Notes: generated from the letters alone by a model not told the origin. 64,000 nucleotides of DNA from Sipunculus nudus (GCA_026874595.1 CM049310.1:88109556-88173555); one strand, 5' to 3'; positions 12,084-23,906 are shown, counted from the stretch's first letter. Made by a program: numbers and translations.

Positions 12084-13553
12084 TCAGAAATGAGCTCTTG
12101 AAAACGCTTGGTAATTAGCCATGAAGGCCTGTTCTTTTCTAAATTCTCTTTGGTATATGCGCGTACAAAGGACATCCCTTGCCTTGCACACCTACAAATA
12201 TATATATAAAAAAGGGTTTAAACAATGGGTTTTCATATTTTTGGTCAGAAGAACATGAGAGATTTTTTTTTCTAGTTCACAGATCATGTTAAAGAAAGTT
12301 AAAGAATGCAATTTTTTAAATTAAAAACAAGTTTGTTAAGCATTTAACCTAAACCGTTTAGTTTCGTTTCAGTAGTCAAAATGTAAAAAAAATTATGTAA
12401 AGTTATATTATAAGATATGTTTCTATAATATTACCAGCTAATATTTTACTGTCACAGCTAAGGTTTCGTCTTTAACTTTCATTAATAGTAATGAACTAGA
12501 TGTATGCAATCGCCAATGAATCACTGCAACTATTTATGTTTGATACTAAATGCGTAAAATGCCACATGATTCCATGTACCGACAGACATAACTCATTGCC
12601 AGTTCATGTCCCTAAATAGTCGGTCAGAAGTGGTGGTTATATACACGGCTATTGCGGTTGTGTAGTCGCCCCAGACATCGTTTCATGTAACCGCTGCATT
12701 ATATGGCAAGGTTCTCTGGGCAGGAACACCAGGGTGCGCACAGAGCCACGAATTGTAATCAAACTACTGATCTTGAATTGTGCAGCCAGCATAAATTGTA
12801 AACTTGCGACACCCACTTTTGTTGGTTTGATGCAATTTGATATAATAATACGTTTACGCATACGCATCATTGTATCACTCCTGTAGGAATATAATGTTTG
12901 GAACCTTTATCCACAAAGGAATGCTTTTTATGGCAAGGTTCTCTGGACAAGAACATCAGGGTGCGCACAGAGCAAAGAATTGTAATCAAACCACTGAGTT
13001 TGCACTGTGTTTCCAGCCCAAATTTTAAACATGCGACACCCGCTCTCGTTGGTTTGATACAATAATAGTTTTACGCATACGCATCAGTTGTATCTCCTAT
13101 ATATAGGAATATAAAGTTACCGACTTTTATCCACAAACGAATTCTTGGGTAAACATATACACTACATACTGCAAATGAATATTTATGGAATGACCTCTTT
13201 GATCTCTCTTGATCAATAAAACAATAACTATATGATCCCTCCCTGCGTAACTGCTGTCCGTTACCTCAATGAGTGTCCGTCCCTCGTCCGTGACCGTCCG
13301 GCTTATCGTTGTATCTACCGGTTGCCCTCTCTGGATCTGTTCAAGCGAATCTCCCTCCCAGTAAAATTCTGTCTGCAAAAACGTGAACAGACAATTGAAT
13401 TTATTTCAGGTCAGTTAGTGCTTCTAAGATTTTATTTTTGAAGAAAGTTATTATAATGATATCATACTTGAAATGGATGTTGGTGTTTCTTTTCATGCAG
13501 GCATAACAACGATACCTTTAATTAGCGATAAGGTGAAATGACCTCTATCTCTC

Positions 13554-13601
<48 letters not shown>

Positions 13602-13692
13602 GTTATCTTTATATCTATCTCTGTCTTTATATCTCTTTCAATCTTTGTGTTCACTCTGTCTGTTTTTCTCTCTCTGTATCTATTTCTCTCTC

Positions 13693-13741
<49 letters not shown>

Positions 13742-16193
13742 AGAAAGAGTTTGTGTTGTGTCTGACCTTGACCTTTCTGCCCTCCATTGTAACCTGGTCG
13801 ACCTCTTGACCCAGTTTAAATTGAAGGACTCCACTTTTAAAACCCATTTCATATTTCCAGGTCCAAATATCATCCTGCAGTGTGACGTCATAATACGTCG
13901 TTGACCAGGACAACGCTTTCCTGAGGATATATCCTTTATCTATAAAAATATCCAGATAAGTATCAACATTCTCCGTCAGAAGTCTCTCCGCTGCTCTTTT
14001 TAAAACAGGAGAGAGAGACCCCTGGTGGAGAAGGAAGTATCTGATAAACTGTTTATTATACTCTTTACAAATGGTGACCTCAATAATCCGGACACAATTT
14101 ATGTCCCCCTTAATATTCGGATACTCGAGGCATCACTGCATTTAACGGTCAAAAGAATGCGTTTGAGTGATATACTGAACAAAAGACGGGAGACAAGGGG
14201 AAAGGAGTCTAACGCTCAGCGCTTGAGATAAGGTATACTGTGTTGTCTTACAGTAATCTATATAGACTATATATCAATTATTGTATTAATAACGGAGTTT
14301 TAGGCAAAATCTCATCAGTTTTATCAAAACCTGTCAAGAGAACATGGAAAACCTGTCAATATGCTCACGCGTACCGGTATAGTATAATAATTGAAAATTG
14401 GTATACCTCGCATATCCGTAATTTCTATTAAACGGGCAAATTGTGTATACCCGAAACTATTCGGATTATCGAGGCTGCACTGTATTAATGGGTCAAAAGT
14501 CAAAATGCATGTGATTGGTATAAAATGGAGTAAGGGCGGGAGTCAAGTGAAGACTGTGGGAGTATATATAGGTATTCAGTCACTGCCTTCATATTCGTGA
14601 GGTAAAAATTTTCGGGATTTTTTAAATTTCTTGTTTCGCGCGGGTTCTTTTTTCGAGATCATACCTTACAGTTATCGACACAGAGTGTATAATATATAAA
14701 ATTAATAATTCAATTTGCGCGCATAACGTAATCAATATCTCAAAAGACTAAAACATGGAAACCCCAAGGAATGGAAATTCTTCATTATTACTGGCAGAAA
14801 ATACAAAAGATCATATATCATCTATAATATAAGTCTTTGCTTTAAAGGATAACATTAAATGTATGCTTTTATTTTTAAAGGTGTCCATTGCCTACCTAAG
14901 GACTTGTGTGATTTCTAACTTCCTCTGTGTAAATGTTAATGATCTAAAGGCAATTTTGGTTGTGAAAAGTTCTTATAAGCCCTTCTTCAAGTGTAAACTA
15001 AGCCCTTCTTCAAGTGTAAACTGGTTTATCATCAACTTGTTTGTAAACACAGCAATGTTGACAAACGGGAAAAACACGTAACATAAGATGGTAATTTGAA
15101 TATGCGGAGGTAGAAAGGTCGTTTGTTGCAAAACTCCATTTGCAAAGCTCTGGCTAATCTGACTTGCTGCCAGATGCCCTTAATTGTTGAATTTGTTAGA
15201 TTATTTTGGCGGGCCACCACGTATTATAAACACGTTGATATAAACAAAACAGGCAGCGTGTGTGCTGTGATATTCACGTTTTCTGCCCTATTTTTATGAA
15301 ACTCCAAGGGATAACCTATAGTTTATAAAGGTCAGATGATTGGAAACCTTTAATATTTGTCTTTTTCAAGTTTTATGGATTGCGTGAATGTGATGCTTAT
15401 TCGGCCATTGTATATGGAGGAATGTTAAATTGTGTAGATAGTTTCATATATTCGAAGAACGCTGAATTTTCTTTTCAGGCATATCACGAAATAAAAAAAA
15501 TCTCGCGAACTAAAAGCCAACCATGCACAGTATGACCGTAACCGGGTCTTCCCATCCAATCTATGGGACCGCTCTCGGTGCTTAATTTCCCCTTTACAAA
15601 TAAATTCTATGTTTAAACGCCCTACCTGATTAAAAATGTGTAGACGAAATGTTAACTTCATTAGGACCACCTAATGGAAAGAGTCCTCGGCTAAGATATA
15701 TCTCCAGAGGTTCCCTAATCAGGGTACGAGAATACCCCAAGTAGGACTTTTTTTTTCAATTCCTCCCCCCCCCCCCCCCCCCGGGGCCCTCAGGGACTCT
15801 TTCGGAGAGATAATGTTGTTATCAGAATTGAGACACTTATTAATCGGAAAGATTGATTTTCAAACACTTTATAGACTTTTATCGGCAATGCATCGACGTA
15901 ATAATGGACCCTTTTATCAATACAGAGCGTGTTTTTTCCCCGACCAAGTGTGAAGTTTAGTTACCAGGCCACCCAACAGGCGTCAGCACCTTCTTACTCG
16001 TCACAAAACGATTATGAAAGGACGAAGTGCAAAATCCAGCAGAAACCAAAACAACACTCCAAATATACTGGGTAAATTAATATCCCGGCAATGTCAGAGG
16101 GGCAGGTTAATACTTACTTAGTGCCCGTAAATACTCGTCAAAGTTTTCAACGGAGACGGACTTCCAGCTTCCAAGAAATAATTCTGCTGTCAT
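12084..16193 (-). CDS. FABP-A, fatty-acid-binding protein
   Basis: Cytosolic lipid-carrier of the FABP/CRBP beta-barrel family, read in four exons on the minus strand: 16118-16193, 13767-13939, 13265-13372 and 12084-12191 (76, 173, 108 and 108 bp; 154 aa). Exon 1 holds the family signature (FLGSWKS..ENFDEYLRAL). Exon 2 has ILRKA, TWKYEMGFKSG and LGQEVDQVTMEGRKVK. Exon 3 has EGDSLEQIQRG. Exon 4 has DVLCTRIYQR with the Arg-x-Tyr that contacts the fatty-acid carboxylate in this family. Splice sites are good: donor GTAAGT after exon 1, TTTTTATAG before exon 2, TTTTTGCAG before exon 3, TTTGTAG before exon 4. The 173-bp exon 2 is the length known for FABP genes. The last exon runs about 18 residues past where the other three stop, giving a basic, aromatic tail. 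Its start sits in a weak context (ATATGACAG). The ligand cannot be told from sequence. Confidence 0.88.
12700..13146. repeat. Tandem pair of about 220-bp repeats
   Basis: Two diverged direct copies (about 12702-12925 and 12931-13145) share TATGGCAAGGTTCTCTGG, GTGCGCACAGAGC, AATTGTAATCAAAC, TTTACGCATACGCATCA and TTTATCCACAAA in the same order. Both lie in intron 3 of FABP-A. Part of the same sequence recurs at about 27650-27730, so the unit is dispersed as well as tandem. Confidence 0.8.
13548..13740. repeat. CT microsatellite in FABP-A intron 2
   Basis: Pyrimidine tract with pure (CT)n near 13560-13595 and 13700-13738, ending 27 bp from the exon 2 donor. On the transcribed strand it is a GA-rich run. 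Open frames rich in Ser/Leu (plus) or Arg/Glu (minus) across it are artefacts. Confidence 0.9.
13940..16117. other. FABP-A intron 1
   Basis: About 2.2 kb between the exon 1 donor and exon 2 acceptor. It contains a 23-bp direct duplication (GCCCTTCTTCAAGTGTAAACT at about 14979 and 15002) and a poly-C run of about 17 at 15767-15782. No exon or gene was recognised in it. Confidence 0.7.
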
Positions 16194-16499
16194 ATCTTCC
16201 TTTATGTATCCGAGTATTACGTGTGAAGGGCCACGATCTTATGGCCATATCCTCAAGTACAAGCGGTTATATGCTAAACCCAGCAATAGATGAACTCTCC
16301 CTTGTGGCGGGCCACCGCGACAGATTATCACAATCAATTAACTTTTGTCACGGAATGCATTACGACCTGAGCAAGGTTCACGTTGTGTCACGGGCGCTAA
16401 TTTTAAACCACCTTCGATTCGCTCTGTTTGTCACACTGCTGTTTTTGTGCCCTCCAGGGGCAAACCCTGACACTGGGAAGTAAAAAAAAAATTGTTTTT

Positions 16500-16795
16500 G
16501 CCTCATCCAGGAGGACATGCGTTCATTCCTGTTTTGTGTGTGTGTGTGTGTGTGTGTGTTTGTCCACATCATAACAGGCCACCATGACAGAATCTCATGA
16601 AATATTCAGGGCATATCTGGAAATGGCGAAAGAAGAATAGATTAGATTTTGGGTTGAATCCGGCATGCACATGATCCGGACCTAGGATCAGCATTAAGAA
16701 ATATTCACAATGTAAAATCACTTATGCATGAATGATCCTGGGAATAAAGTCCGAATAAGTAAAAGGCGGAGGCTTGCATTCATTAGAATGCAGAT
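16500..16795. repeat. Dispersed repeat R2, copy 1
   Basis: Starts near a (GT)n run (16538-16559). It then carries TCCACATCATAACAG, CATGAAATATTCAGG, GGAAATGGCGAAAGAAGAATAG, ATTTTGGGTTGAATCCGGCATG, AATATTCACAA and CTTATGCATGAATGATC, and ends AGGCGGAGGCTTGCATTCAT. The same ordered blocks recur at 29905-30170 and 37785-38125, and its end motif recurs at 20940-20985 and 36350-36390. The copy at 29905 opens with CCTCCGCC and this one closes with GGCGGAGG, suggesting short inverted ends. Confidence 0.7.
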
Positions 16796-17348
16796 TTCTA
16801 GTTTTTAGATTTATTCATTTCAATCAAAGTTTGACAGAATATATGACAGAATATAATGTGAATATATCGATATGACAAATTAACAATCAGAATGTCCTGT
16901 TGGGGTATGTATTTTAGTGTCCGCAGTTTTCGTTATAAATATAAACAAGAGTTTAAGTCTGTTTCATTCTAAATGGACGTTTCTACTTTAGTTGACCATT
17001 TCTGCATATATTGTAATATACACCTCACCGCTTTTTACCGGTCCCCGATTTTTTTTCGCTCTTTATATAACACCTCGCTCAGACGATCAACTCGCAATGC
17101 GACCACTCTATCGAATTCAACATGATGGTTATAATTTCGAGGATTTAGATGCATAACATATTCACACACACACACATATATATATATATATAATTTATAT
17201 ACATGCATATACATGTTTCATATACATTATTTTGTATAATTTTATTTAAAACAACAAATGATAAAGATTGTTTCGAATTTAATAACTAAAAATGAATCCG
17301 GGTTACTGTTTTTTCTATTTTGCGGACTATTCCCATAATATCTAATTG

Positions 17349-17400
<52 letters not shown>

Positions 17401-17649
17401 TGCATGAGTAGCAATACATCTTATTTTGAGATGCCTGTGTGGTTACTTTTTTAATTCACACAGCATCATCTTTAATCTGCAGCTGTTTATATTTTCTTCG
17501 CCGATCCTTCTCTGTGCTCCTTCATGCATGCAGGCACCAAGTGTCGTACGACGCGGCTTTTCCGACGGATGTAATTTCTATATATTTACTAGTAAATATA
17601 TACTTGTTCATATTTGATAAAATTATTGACTGTCCATCAGTTTTATTTT
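16796..17649. other. Intergenic DNA with an AT microsatellite
   Basis: AT-rich DNA between FABP-A and FABP-B containing a (CA)n(TA)n run near 17163-17190 and a pure (AT)n run at about 17351-17397. No gene is recognised. Confidence 0.6.
17642..17647 (-). terminator. AATAAA signal after FABP-B stop
   Basis: AATAAA on the minus strand begins two bases beyond the FABP-B stop codon (TGA-AA-AATAAA by reading on). This is unusually close, so the 3' UTR would be very short if it is the one used. Confidence 0.45.
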
Positions 17650-17746
17650 TCACTCTTCAACCCGCTTAAAAATCCTCTTGCAAACAACATCGCCAGCTTT
17701 AAGGTACTGAAATAATAAAAAACAATAACTTTAATGAGTGTTAAAA

Positions 17747-17748
<2 letters not shown>

Positions 17749-17810
<62 letters not shown>
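17749..17810. repeat. AT microsatellite
   Basis: About 60 bp of pure (TA)n in intron 3 of FABP-B, 40 bp upstream of the exon 4 acceptor on the transcribed strand. Confidence 0.95.
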
Positions 17811-17813
<3 letters not shown>

Positions 17814-18291
17814 GGATCTCTTTTGGAACTCATAAATCACATATATTGATAAATGAACAAATAAATATTACAAGGTTCAACATATGTATAGGGGTTTCGT
17901 GTTTTCTATTTCTATATATATATATATAATATTATATATGATATATGAAAAAATAGATATTTTATTAGCCTTTACTTATATGGCGTTAAGTGATTTCAAT
18001 ACCAGTGAAAGAAAAACAACAGAACAGCAAAGAAAACCTCTATCATTGTGTCCCCGCCTTCCTCTATCCTTCTTGTTAAAGACGTTTCCATCGGTTTTCC
18101 TTGCTGTATCGCCACTAATTTATCCCCCTCCAAGGTCAAGGTGGTCTGAATGATACAGTAGCAAAGGATGGGATATGTTAGAATAATATTCATTTACACT
18201 AGTTTCATGTAAACCTTAATATTTTCACAAAACAATTGAATATGTGTATACATGTATATTTATACATGTGAACAAAATGATGTTGATGAAG

Positions 18292-18303
18292 ATAATAATA
18301 ATG

Positions 18304-18378
<75 letters not shown>
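18292..18378. repeat. AAT trinucleotide microsatellite
   Basis: About 28 units of AAT/ATA in intron 2 of FABP-B. It makes a spurious poly-Tyr open frame on the minus strand. Confidence 0.95.
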
Positions 18379-18784
18379 TAATAATAATAAAATTATAAAA
18401 CAGTTATAAACATTATAATAACAGAAGATAAATTCGATCATCCTAGTAGAATAAAATAAGATAAAGCCAATACTTATATTCGTCTCTTCCCTGGTTATCA
18501 ACATTAAAAAAAAAGATTTTTGAATATGCTTGGTACGGCCACCAGGTAGCGAACGTGCATGCTATGTTTATATTTTGTGCGACTGATCACGCCTGGTGCA
18601 ACCTTATTTCTAATCGTGTACAGGAGTAAGTAAATGGGTTTGGAACAAAATCTTGGTAGATACTTGCAAAATCTATAATAAAACAACACCAATGAATGTT
18701 GGAAAAGAAAAGTGACTGATTGCAAACTTGGCTTTTAGATATTTACAACTGTTTGGACCCTTTTATAAACTAAAGATTCTTCAT

Positions 18785-19085
18785 ATCCTCAATGCAACGA
18801 ACAAGTGACCATCTCACATCCGCACATGCGCAGTCAACCACCTTCGCTAACATGCTTAAACTGTTGTCAACATGGGCAGGTGTACCTTTATAATTAACAG
18901 CTTGTAGATAAACAAGCTCACACCACCGTTACAAGGAACGTTATCTAATAGATAAGAACTTTTCCCAGTAGACTTACCTACAGTTAATTAATATGTTAGC
19001 AAAGTAAGCCAGAAATCACATAAATTTTACTTTTTACGCAGGTGGATAGCTAGCTTTAATGCTAAGACTGCACAACAGTCAAAAT
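18785..19085. repeat. Dispersed repeat R1, partial copy
   Basis: Shares GTGACCATCTCACATCCGCA, CAACCACCTT, TTGTAGATAAACAA, AGTAAGCCAGAAATCAC, TTTTAC and GGATAGCTAGCTTTAA with the R1 copies at 10412-10880 and 33143-33640. It lies in intron 2 of FABP-B. Confidence 0.6.
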
Positions 19086-19464
19086 ATGCGAGATAACAGT
19101 AAGTTCTGTTTGTGAACCATATATATACACAGGGAGCACTGCTGCAATGACAGATAGGGGACACGCCCACTTCTAGATTGGCAGCTTGCCAAACAGGCAG
19201 TAATGTCGCTGGTCAGTGGTGACAGGTCACAGCGTTTCCTGGGAATTATGAACCAATAATATTACAAAATGGCCAGCTGTATATGTGTTGTTAATAGTTA
19301 TAAGTACTACTTCATCAGATGACTATACTAACACGCACATCTACATAATTTGCTTATGAAGATTTATTGAAATATATCATTTTTCGAAGTGAACGATCTA
19401 TTTTTGAACTATAAAAATTGAACGTCTGACTGACGCACTGAAATTGTGAAAGAAGAAAAATCAG

Positions 19465-19537
19465 TGGTTCCGCTGGGGTTCGAACCCAGGACCTTTCGCG
19501 TGTGAGGCGAACGTGATAGCCACTACACTACGAAACC
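19465..19537 (-). tRNA. tRNA-Val (anticodon CAC)
   Basis: 73-nt cloverleaf on the minus strand. The acceptor arm pairs GGTTTCG with CGGAACC (one G-T pair), followed by discriminator A. The D-arm/box A region reads TAGTGTAGTGGCTATCACG. The anticodon arm pairs TTCGC with GCGAA around loop CTCACAC, giving CAC. The T-arm/box B reads GGGTTCGAACCC. A run of five T follows within ten bases on the minus strand, the normal RNA polymerase III stop. No intron. It lies in intron 2 of FABP-B, transcribed in the same direction. Confidence 0.96.
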
Positions 19538-20651
19538 AGTTATAAATGCAGTCGAATGTTACGCTAATGATTGTTTGAATAGCACCAGACCACGCCACTT
19601 ATGCCATTGTTTATTGCGTATAAACAGGCTACTCTGTATATTCAATGTATAGATGATTGTTTCTTTTATTTAATTATTCCACTCGTCAAGTAAACGGGTG
19701 AGCACACTGTAGAACTACTGTTTTCTATTTACAGAATACAGTGACTTTTTACATTTTCTTTAATTTTTAAAATAAAAAGATGTATTTTTTTAACAGAAAC
19801 CCGAGACATTAACGTCCTGTAATAACGTCTTAACGATTACGGGGCAATACATTTGCATTTCTAGCATATTAAAAAATCACGGTAATTTATATGAGAAAAA
19901 GCTAATTTCCATCTCCTCAGTCATGTTTAATAAAATTAGTAAAATAGATTGACTATATAAGAAGACTTTATTTAAATGCATTTGATGGTGTTATCGAATT
20001 TACATTAGACACTTGAAAGCATAATCAGGTTAATGGAAAATTGCTATCCGTGTAAGCAGGTGCTGTCGGATTGTATATTAAACAATCCAGAAAGTATTAA
20101 ACTTTATATAAACATGACATTCAAAATAACCCATCCTACTTTTGCATGTATATATAACTGATATTTGATTATCACTCAAATACCAGTATATAGATTTCTC
20201 TATTTGAAAACAAAAGTAATCGAGAGCTTTTTCTGTTAATTATTTTTCCATAGAAAGGAGATTGACACATAATATATACTCCATCTACCACCAAATTAAT
20301 GTCCGACATTCTTAGAAAATCATCAAGATCTATCATTTAAACTTCCGGCACTCGCTACATCTTAAGATTTTCCAATTCAGAGCAAATCGGTTAATTTTAA
20401 ACGTTAAATAGATGTGTCATATATAGATGTTACCGTTTTACCTATTAATGTCTAGAGTGTAACTGACCTTGACCTGTCGTCCATCTGGCGTGACCTCGTC
20501 GAAGGGCTCCCCCAAGCGGCAGCGGATCTCACCACTCTTGAAAGCGATCTTGTACTTCAATATCCAAAATTCTCCGTCCATCCTGAATTCATAGTTAGTG
20601 GTTGAGAAAGCTCCGGCCTTCCTCAGGATAAGATTAACCTCTGATTAAAAA

Positions 20652-20668
20652 CATATATATATATATAT

Positions 20669-20725
<57 letters not shown>

Positions 20726-20739
20726 TTATATATATATAC

Positions 20740-20799
<60 letters not shown>
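20652..20799. repeat. Compound AT microsatellite
   Basis: About 150 bp of (AT)n broken by single C or G bases (ACATAT, GTATAT), starting 12 bp from the exon 2 acceptor of FABP-B on the transcribed strand. The pyrimidine tract of that splice site is therefore short. Confidence 0.95.
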
Positions 20800-20802
<3 letters not shown>

Positions 20803-20985
20803 GATGAACGGAATCTCTTGAAATTTTCATGGCATTTCGGGAATGGGTCAATGAAGCATCGTTATGATTTTTGGTAAACACGGTTTTGGGAACATAACAT
20901 GCACAATAGACCCCCCCCCCCCCCACACACACACACACCACCACATGGCGGTGGCTTGCATTCCTTAGAATGCAGATTTCAAATT
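20800..20985. repeat. Dispersed repeat R2, partial copy
   Basis: Has ATCTCTTGAAATTTTCATGG, CATTTCGGGAATGGGTCA, a poly-C/(CA)n stretch at 20910-20940, and the R2 end GGCGGTGGCTTGCATTCCTT followed by AGAATGCAGATTTC. It lies in intron 1 of FABP-B. Confidence 0.65.
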
Positions 20986-21560
20986 AAAATAGTGAATGTT
21001 ATAACAACAAAGCTGCAACGGCGCATTTATTCTAGTATTCTTTCAGAACATCACGTGTCCCCATCACACTTTTAAAATCGTATACCTTAAAAAAGTATAC
21101 GCGAAAGCCCTACGAACCATTTCCTCATAAATTTCTATTTTTTTTTAATCTAAACATCTTAAATCATATATGAGTGCGCTTATTTTTTATACAACCATCT
21201 TTTATTACAATCACCTCAAACACAAGCAAAGATAAGTGCTTTCATTTCGTAGGGACTATTAAGTGTAATAAATTAAAATAAAGTTATGTCAATGTAAAAC
21301 AGCTAACCCGGTAAAACGACAGGGGAAATAATAAAGTAAGCACTTAATTACTCTCATACATTCTCAATCAATCATTTTTATCTTCATAGTAAACTATATC
21401 TATAGGTATAGATATTGATTTTATTCACCCACCTAGCGCTTTCATGTATTCATCAAATTCTCCATGGATACAGACTTCCATTTTCCCATAAATTTCTCCC
21501 CAGCCATGGTAATATATAATGTTGGAAATAAAACTAACTAGATATTAAGCGGCTCCCTTT

Positions 21561-21566
21561 TTTATA
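21561..21566 (-). promoter_or_regulatory. TATA box of FABP-B
   Basis: Minus-strand TGTATAAAAAAGGG lies about 55 bp upstream of the FABP-B ATG, leaving room for a 25-30 nt leader if transcription starts the usual 25-30 bp downstream. Spacing and sequence both fit a core promoter. Confidence 0.5.
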
Positions 21567-21599
21567 CACAGCAAAATGTCGACCACATTTGATAGAAGC

Positions 21600-22310
21600 G
21601 CGTTCAAGGCAAGACTACAGGTCTGGCTATTTCATTTGATAAAGATAACACACGGGCTTACACTGAAGATGACATATGGGGCCTGATTAGATACTGGGGT
21701 CGTAAGCGAGCTCTGACCTCCGAGGTATACATACAGGTGTATCACCGTGTATTTCATAGCCACCGCCGTGTCAAGGCCCTTTAAGTTTATCAAATTTATT
21801 GCAGATTAGCGTGTCGACGCCTGCCTATATCTATATACATGTATCTTTTAGACCACTCATGTTTTCTTGTGTGTTGTGATATACACCGATTTTCAATTTA
21901 TTGTGTATCATTGGTTTCATTGGCCATACATAACAGGCAAAAAAGATATTTATGTTTCATTAACACACAAATGTAGGCTGAATTGTAACCGCCCCTTTCT
22001 TCAGGCAATTAAAAGAACATATTCACATACCAGAACTGTTAAGTATAAATGAATAACAGTATTTTCTCCTTAAAATATTATGGTATATCTGCCAATATTT
22101 TTTTCTAAAGCTGGTCGGATACACCTGTACAGGAGAGGAAAAAAACATTCATTGGGCCCAATCAGAGGAGTTAAACATGCATAAACATTGAACGCAACGC
22201 CATCTGGTGACTGTACAAATAATTAAAGCAATTTCACAAACTGCTGTGCTGCCTCTGTTTTTCATCGTACATGTTTTTCCTCTTGTTAGAAAGTTGTTAC
22301 GCGTGCTCTA
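21600..22310. other. Intergenic DNA upstream of FABP-B
   Basis: No gene or clear repeat recognised. Presumably it holds the upstream control region of FABP-B, but no factor site is strong enough to call. Confidence 0.4.
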
Positions 22311-22319
22311 GCCCCATAT

Positions 22320-22890
22320 CAGCCCTATGAAATTACGACCAGATTACAGACTGTAAGAGTGCCTTTTCATCTTGGTCTGAGGAACGCATCATAAGGCCCA
22401 AATGAGGACGCAAATATTTTCGTCATTTTTACAACGCCTCATAGCCTACAGGTGCAGTGTCAATTGACATAAACTACACTAATCGTTACAATTTTTATTG
22501 TATTTCTAATAACATCAAACATGAGAGAGAAAAGTTCCGTTTTAACTCAGCATATTGGTTAACCCCTCCGCATATACATGCATGTTTGTTGAATATCTGA
22601 TCGCATGAATACAGGCATGGCTCGCATGGGTAACTGAACGCAGCCAACTTGCACGCGAAATGACTCTTTACCATAGAGACGGAGTTTCAGTTTCGGTTGT
22701 GAGTTCAGTTGTATTCTCTTCTTTCGTAGCCTAATATCAAGATACTGGGCTGTTTACCACATTATGAATGCAAAATGCATGATGAAAGGCCACTGCGGTG
22801 CATCCCTCGATATTGCTTGTATCACGACTTAAATAGGCTTTCCAGCCCAGTTATCATTGCCTACTCAGTCGGGTTATCATGGCTACGCAT
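22320..22890 (+). repeat. Dispersed repeat R4, forward copy
   Basis: About 560 bp that matches, in reverse complement, the stretch 45590-46060. Shared blocks in order are AGAGTGCCTTT..GGTCTGAGGAACGCAT, TTTCGTCATTTTT.ACAACGCCTCAT, GACTCTTTACCATAGAGACGG, CCTCGATATTGCTTGTATCA and CAGTCGGGTTATCATGGCTA. The interior is non-coding. The family is not one I can name. Confidence 0.75.
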
Positions 22891-23399
22891 GCTCAAGGTC
22901 GGACCTGTATCCATGCAGCCTTGTTATAGTAAACAGACAAATGTGGGTTGTGTTTACTCACGTGCAGAACCAAAATACATTTAATTAATAAATCATGTGA
23001 ATTTGAGAGTGTTTGTCCGTGTGCCCGGGATGATTGCTGGGAAATTTTGTTCTCAGTTATTAGGAACAAATAGCGTGAGATGATATATATATATATACGT
23101 ATTATTGCAAATGTTTTGGTATACCTTTAAATCAGTGTGCAGCATGGTCAGCAGTGTAATCAGCAACATATATGTATTATAAGGAGTTCCTATACACATG
23201 AACACGCTTGCCGCAAACATTAAAAGGAAGTCTTCATGCGGATCATATACCCTAGCTATATAGACTACCACTAGTTCCTTATGTGAGCGATCATTTAATT
23301 AATATATTTAAAAAAATATCTACCAGTGAGTGAATATATTTTAATTATTAACCTTTAAATATAAAAACATGGAGAAAGTACAAGCATAAATTAAATCAA

Positions 23400-23550
23400 G
23401 TACCCTTTAAACAGGAGCAACTATAGTAATATTTCAAAGTCCATGTAGGTGGCAGCACTGACAGTGTCAGCTACTACCTCCATATATTGGGCACCTCTAT
23501 AAAGTGGGCAGCTTGGCCCAGTCCCAATGGTGCCCACATTATAAAGGTTC

Positions 23551-23552
<2 letters not shown>
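23400..23552. other. Intergenic DNA beside microsatellites
   Basis: Short unique DNA before the AT array. The stretch 22900-23400 to its left also holds no recognisable gene. Confidence 0.4.
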
Positions 23553-23627
<75 letters not shown>

Positions 23628-23819
23628 TATAAAACACTGAAGAAAAACAACACTGTAAATTCACTACAGACTGTTTCACCGGATGCGACCCGATCCTCTT
23701 AATGTTGTTAGAATGAAGCTAATGGTATGGTTTTACAGTGTTGTTTTTCTTCAGTGTTATATCGCTCTAGCCTTGTCTGAAAGCCACAGAGCACTTTACA
23801 CCGGAGGGTAACTCTATCT

Positions 23820-23881
<62 letters not shown>

Positions 23882-23906
23882 ATGTATCTATCTATCTATC
23901 TATCTA

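Larger units (their letters stand above)
17650..21507 (-). pseudogene. FABP-B, fatty-acid-binding protein with frameshifted exon 1
   Basis: Same four-exon FABP design on the minus strand: 21433-21507, 20468-20640, 18038-18145 and 17650-17706 (75, 173, 108 and 57 bp). Exon 2 shows LILRKAGAFSTTNYEF, ILKYKIAFKSGEIRCRLGE and DEVTPDGRQVK. Exon 3 has LEGDKLVAIQQGKPMETSLT. Exon 4 has AGDVVCKRIFKRVEE and a stop. Exon 1 starts normally (GEKFMGKWKSVSMEN) but has three T where the paralogues have a TTT after AAC or AAA, so it is 75 instead of 76 bp. The frame then breaks at the Phe-Asp-Glu-Tyr signature and soon reaches TGA. Exons 2-4 are otherwise clean, a TATA box precedes the gene and AATAAA follows the stop. 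This is therefore either a very recent pseudogene, an allele, or a base-calling error. Repaired length would be about 137 aa. Confidence 0.85.

Noticed and set aside
13493-13891. 132-residue minus-strand protein
   Set aside because: Wrong frame across FABP-A exon 2 and then the CT repeat; the FABP reading is in another frame with proper splice sites.
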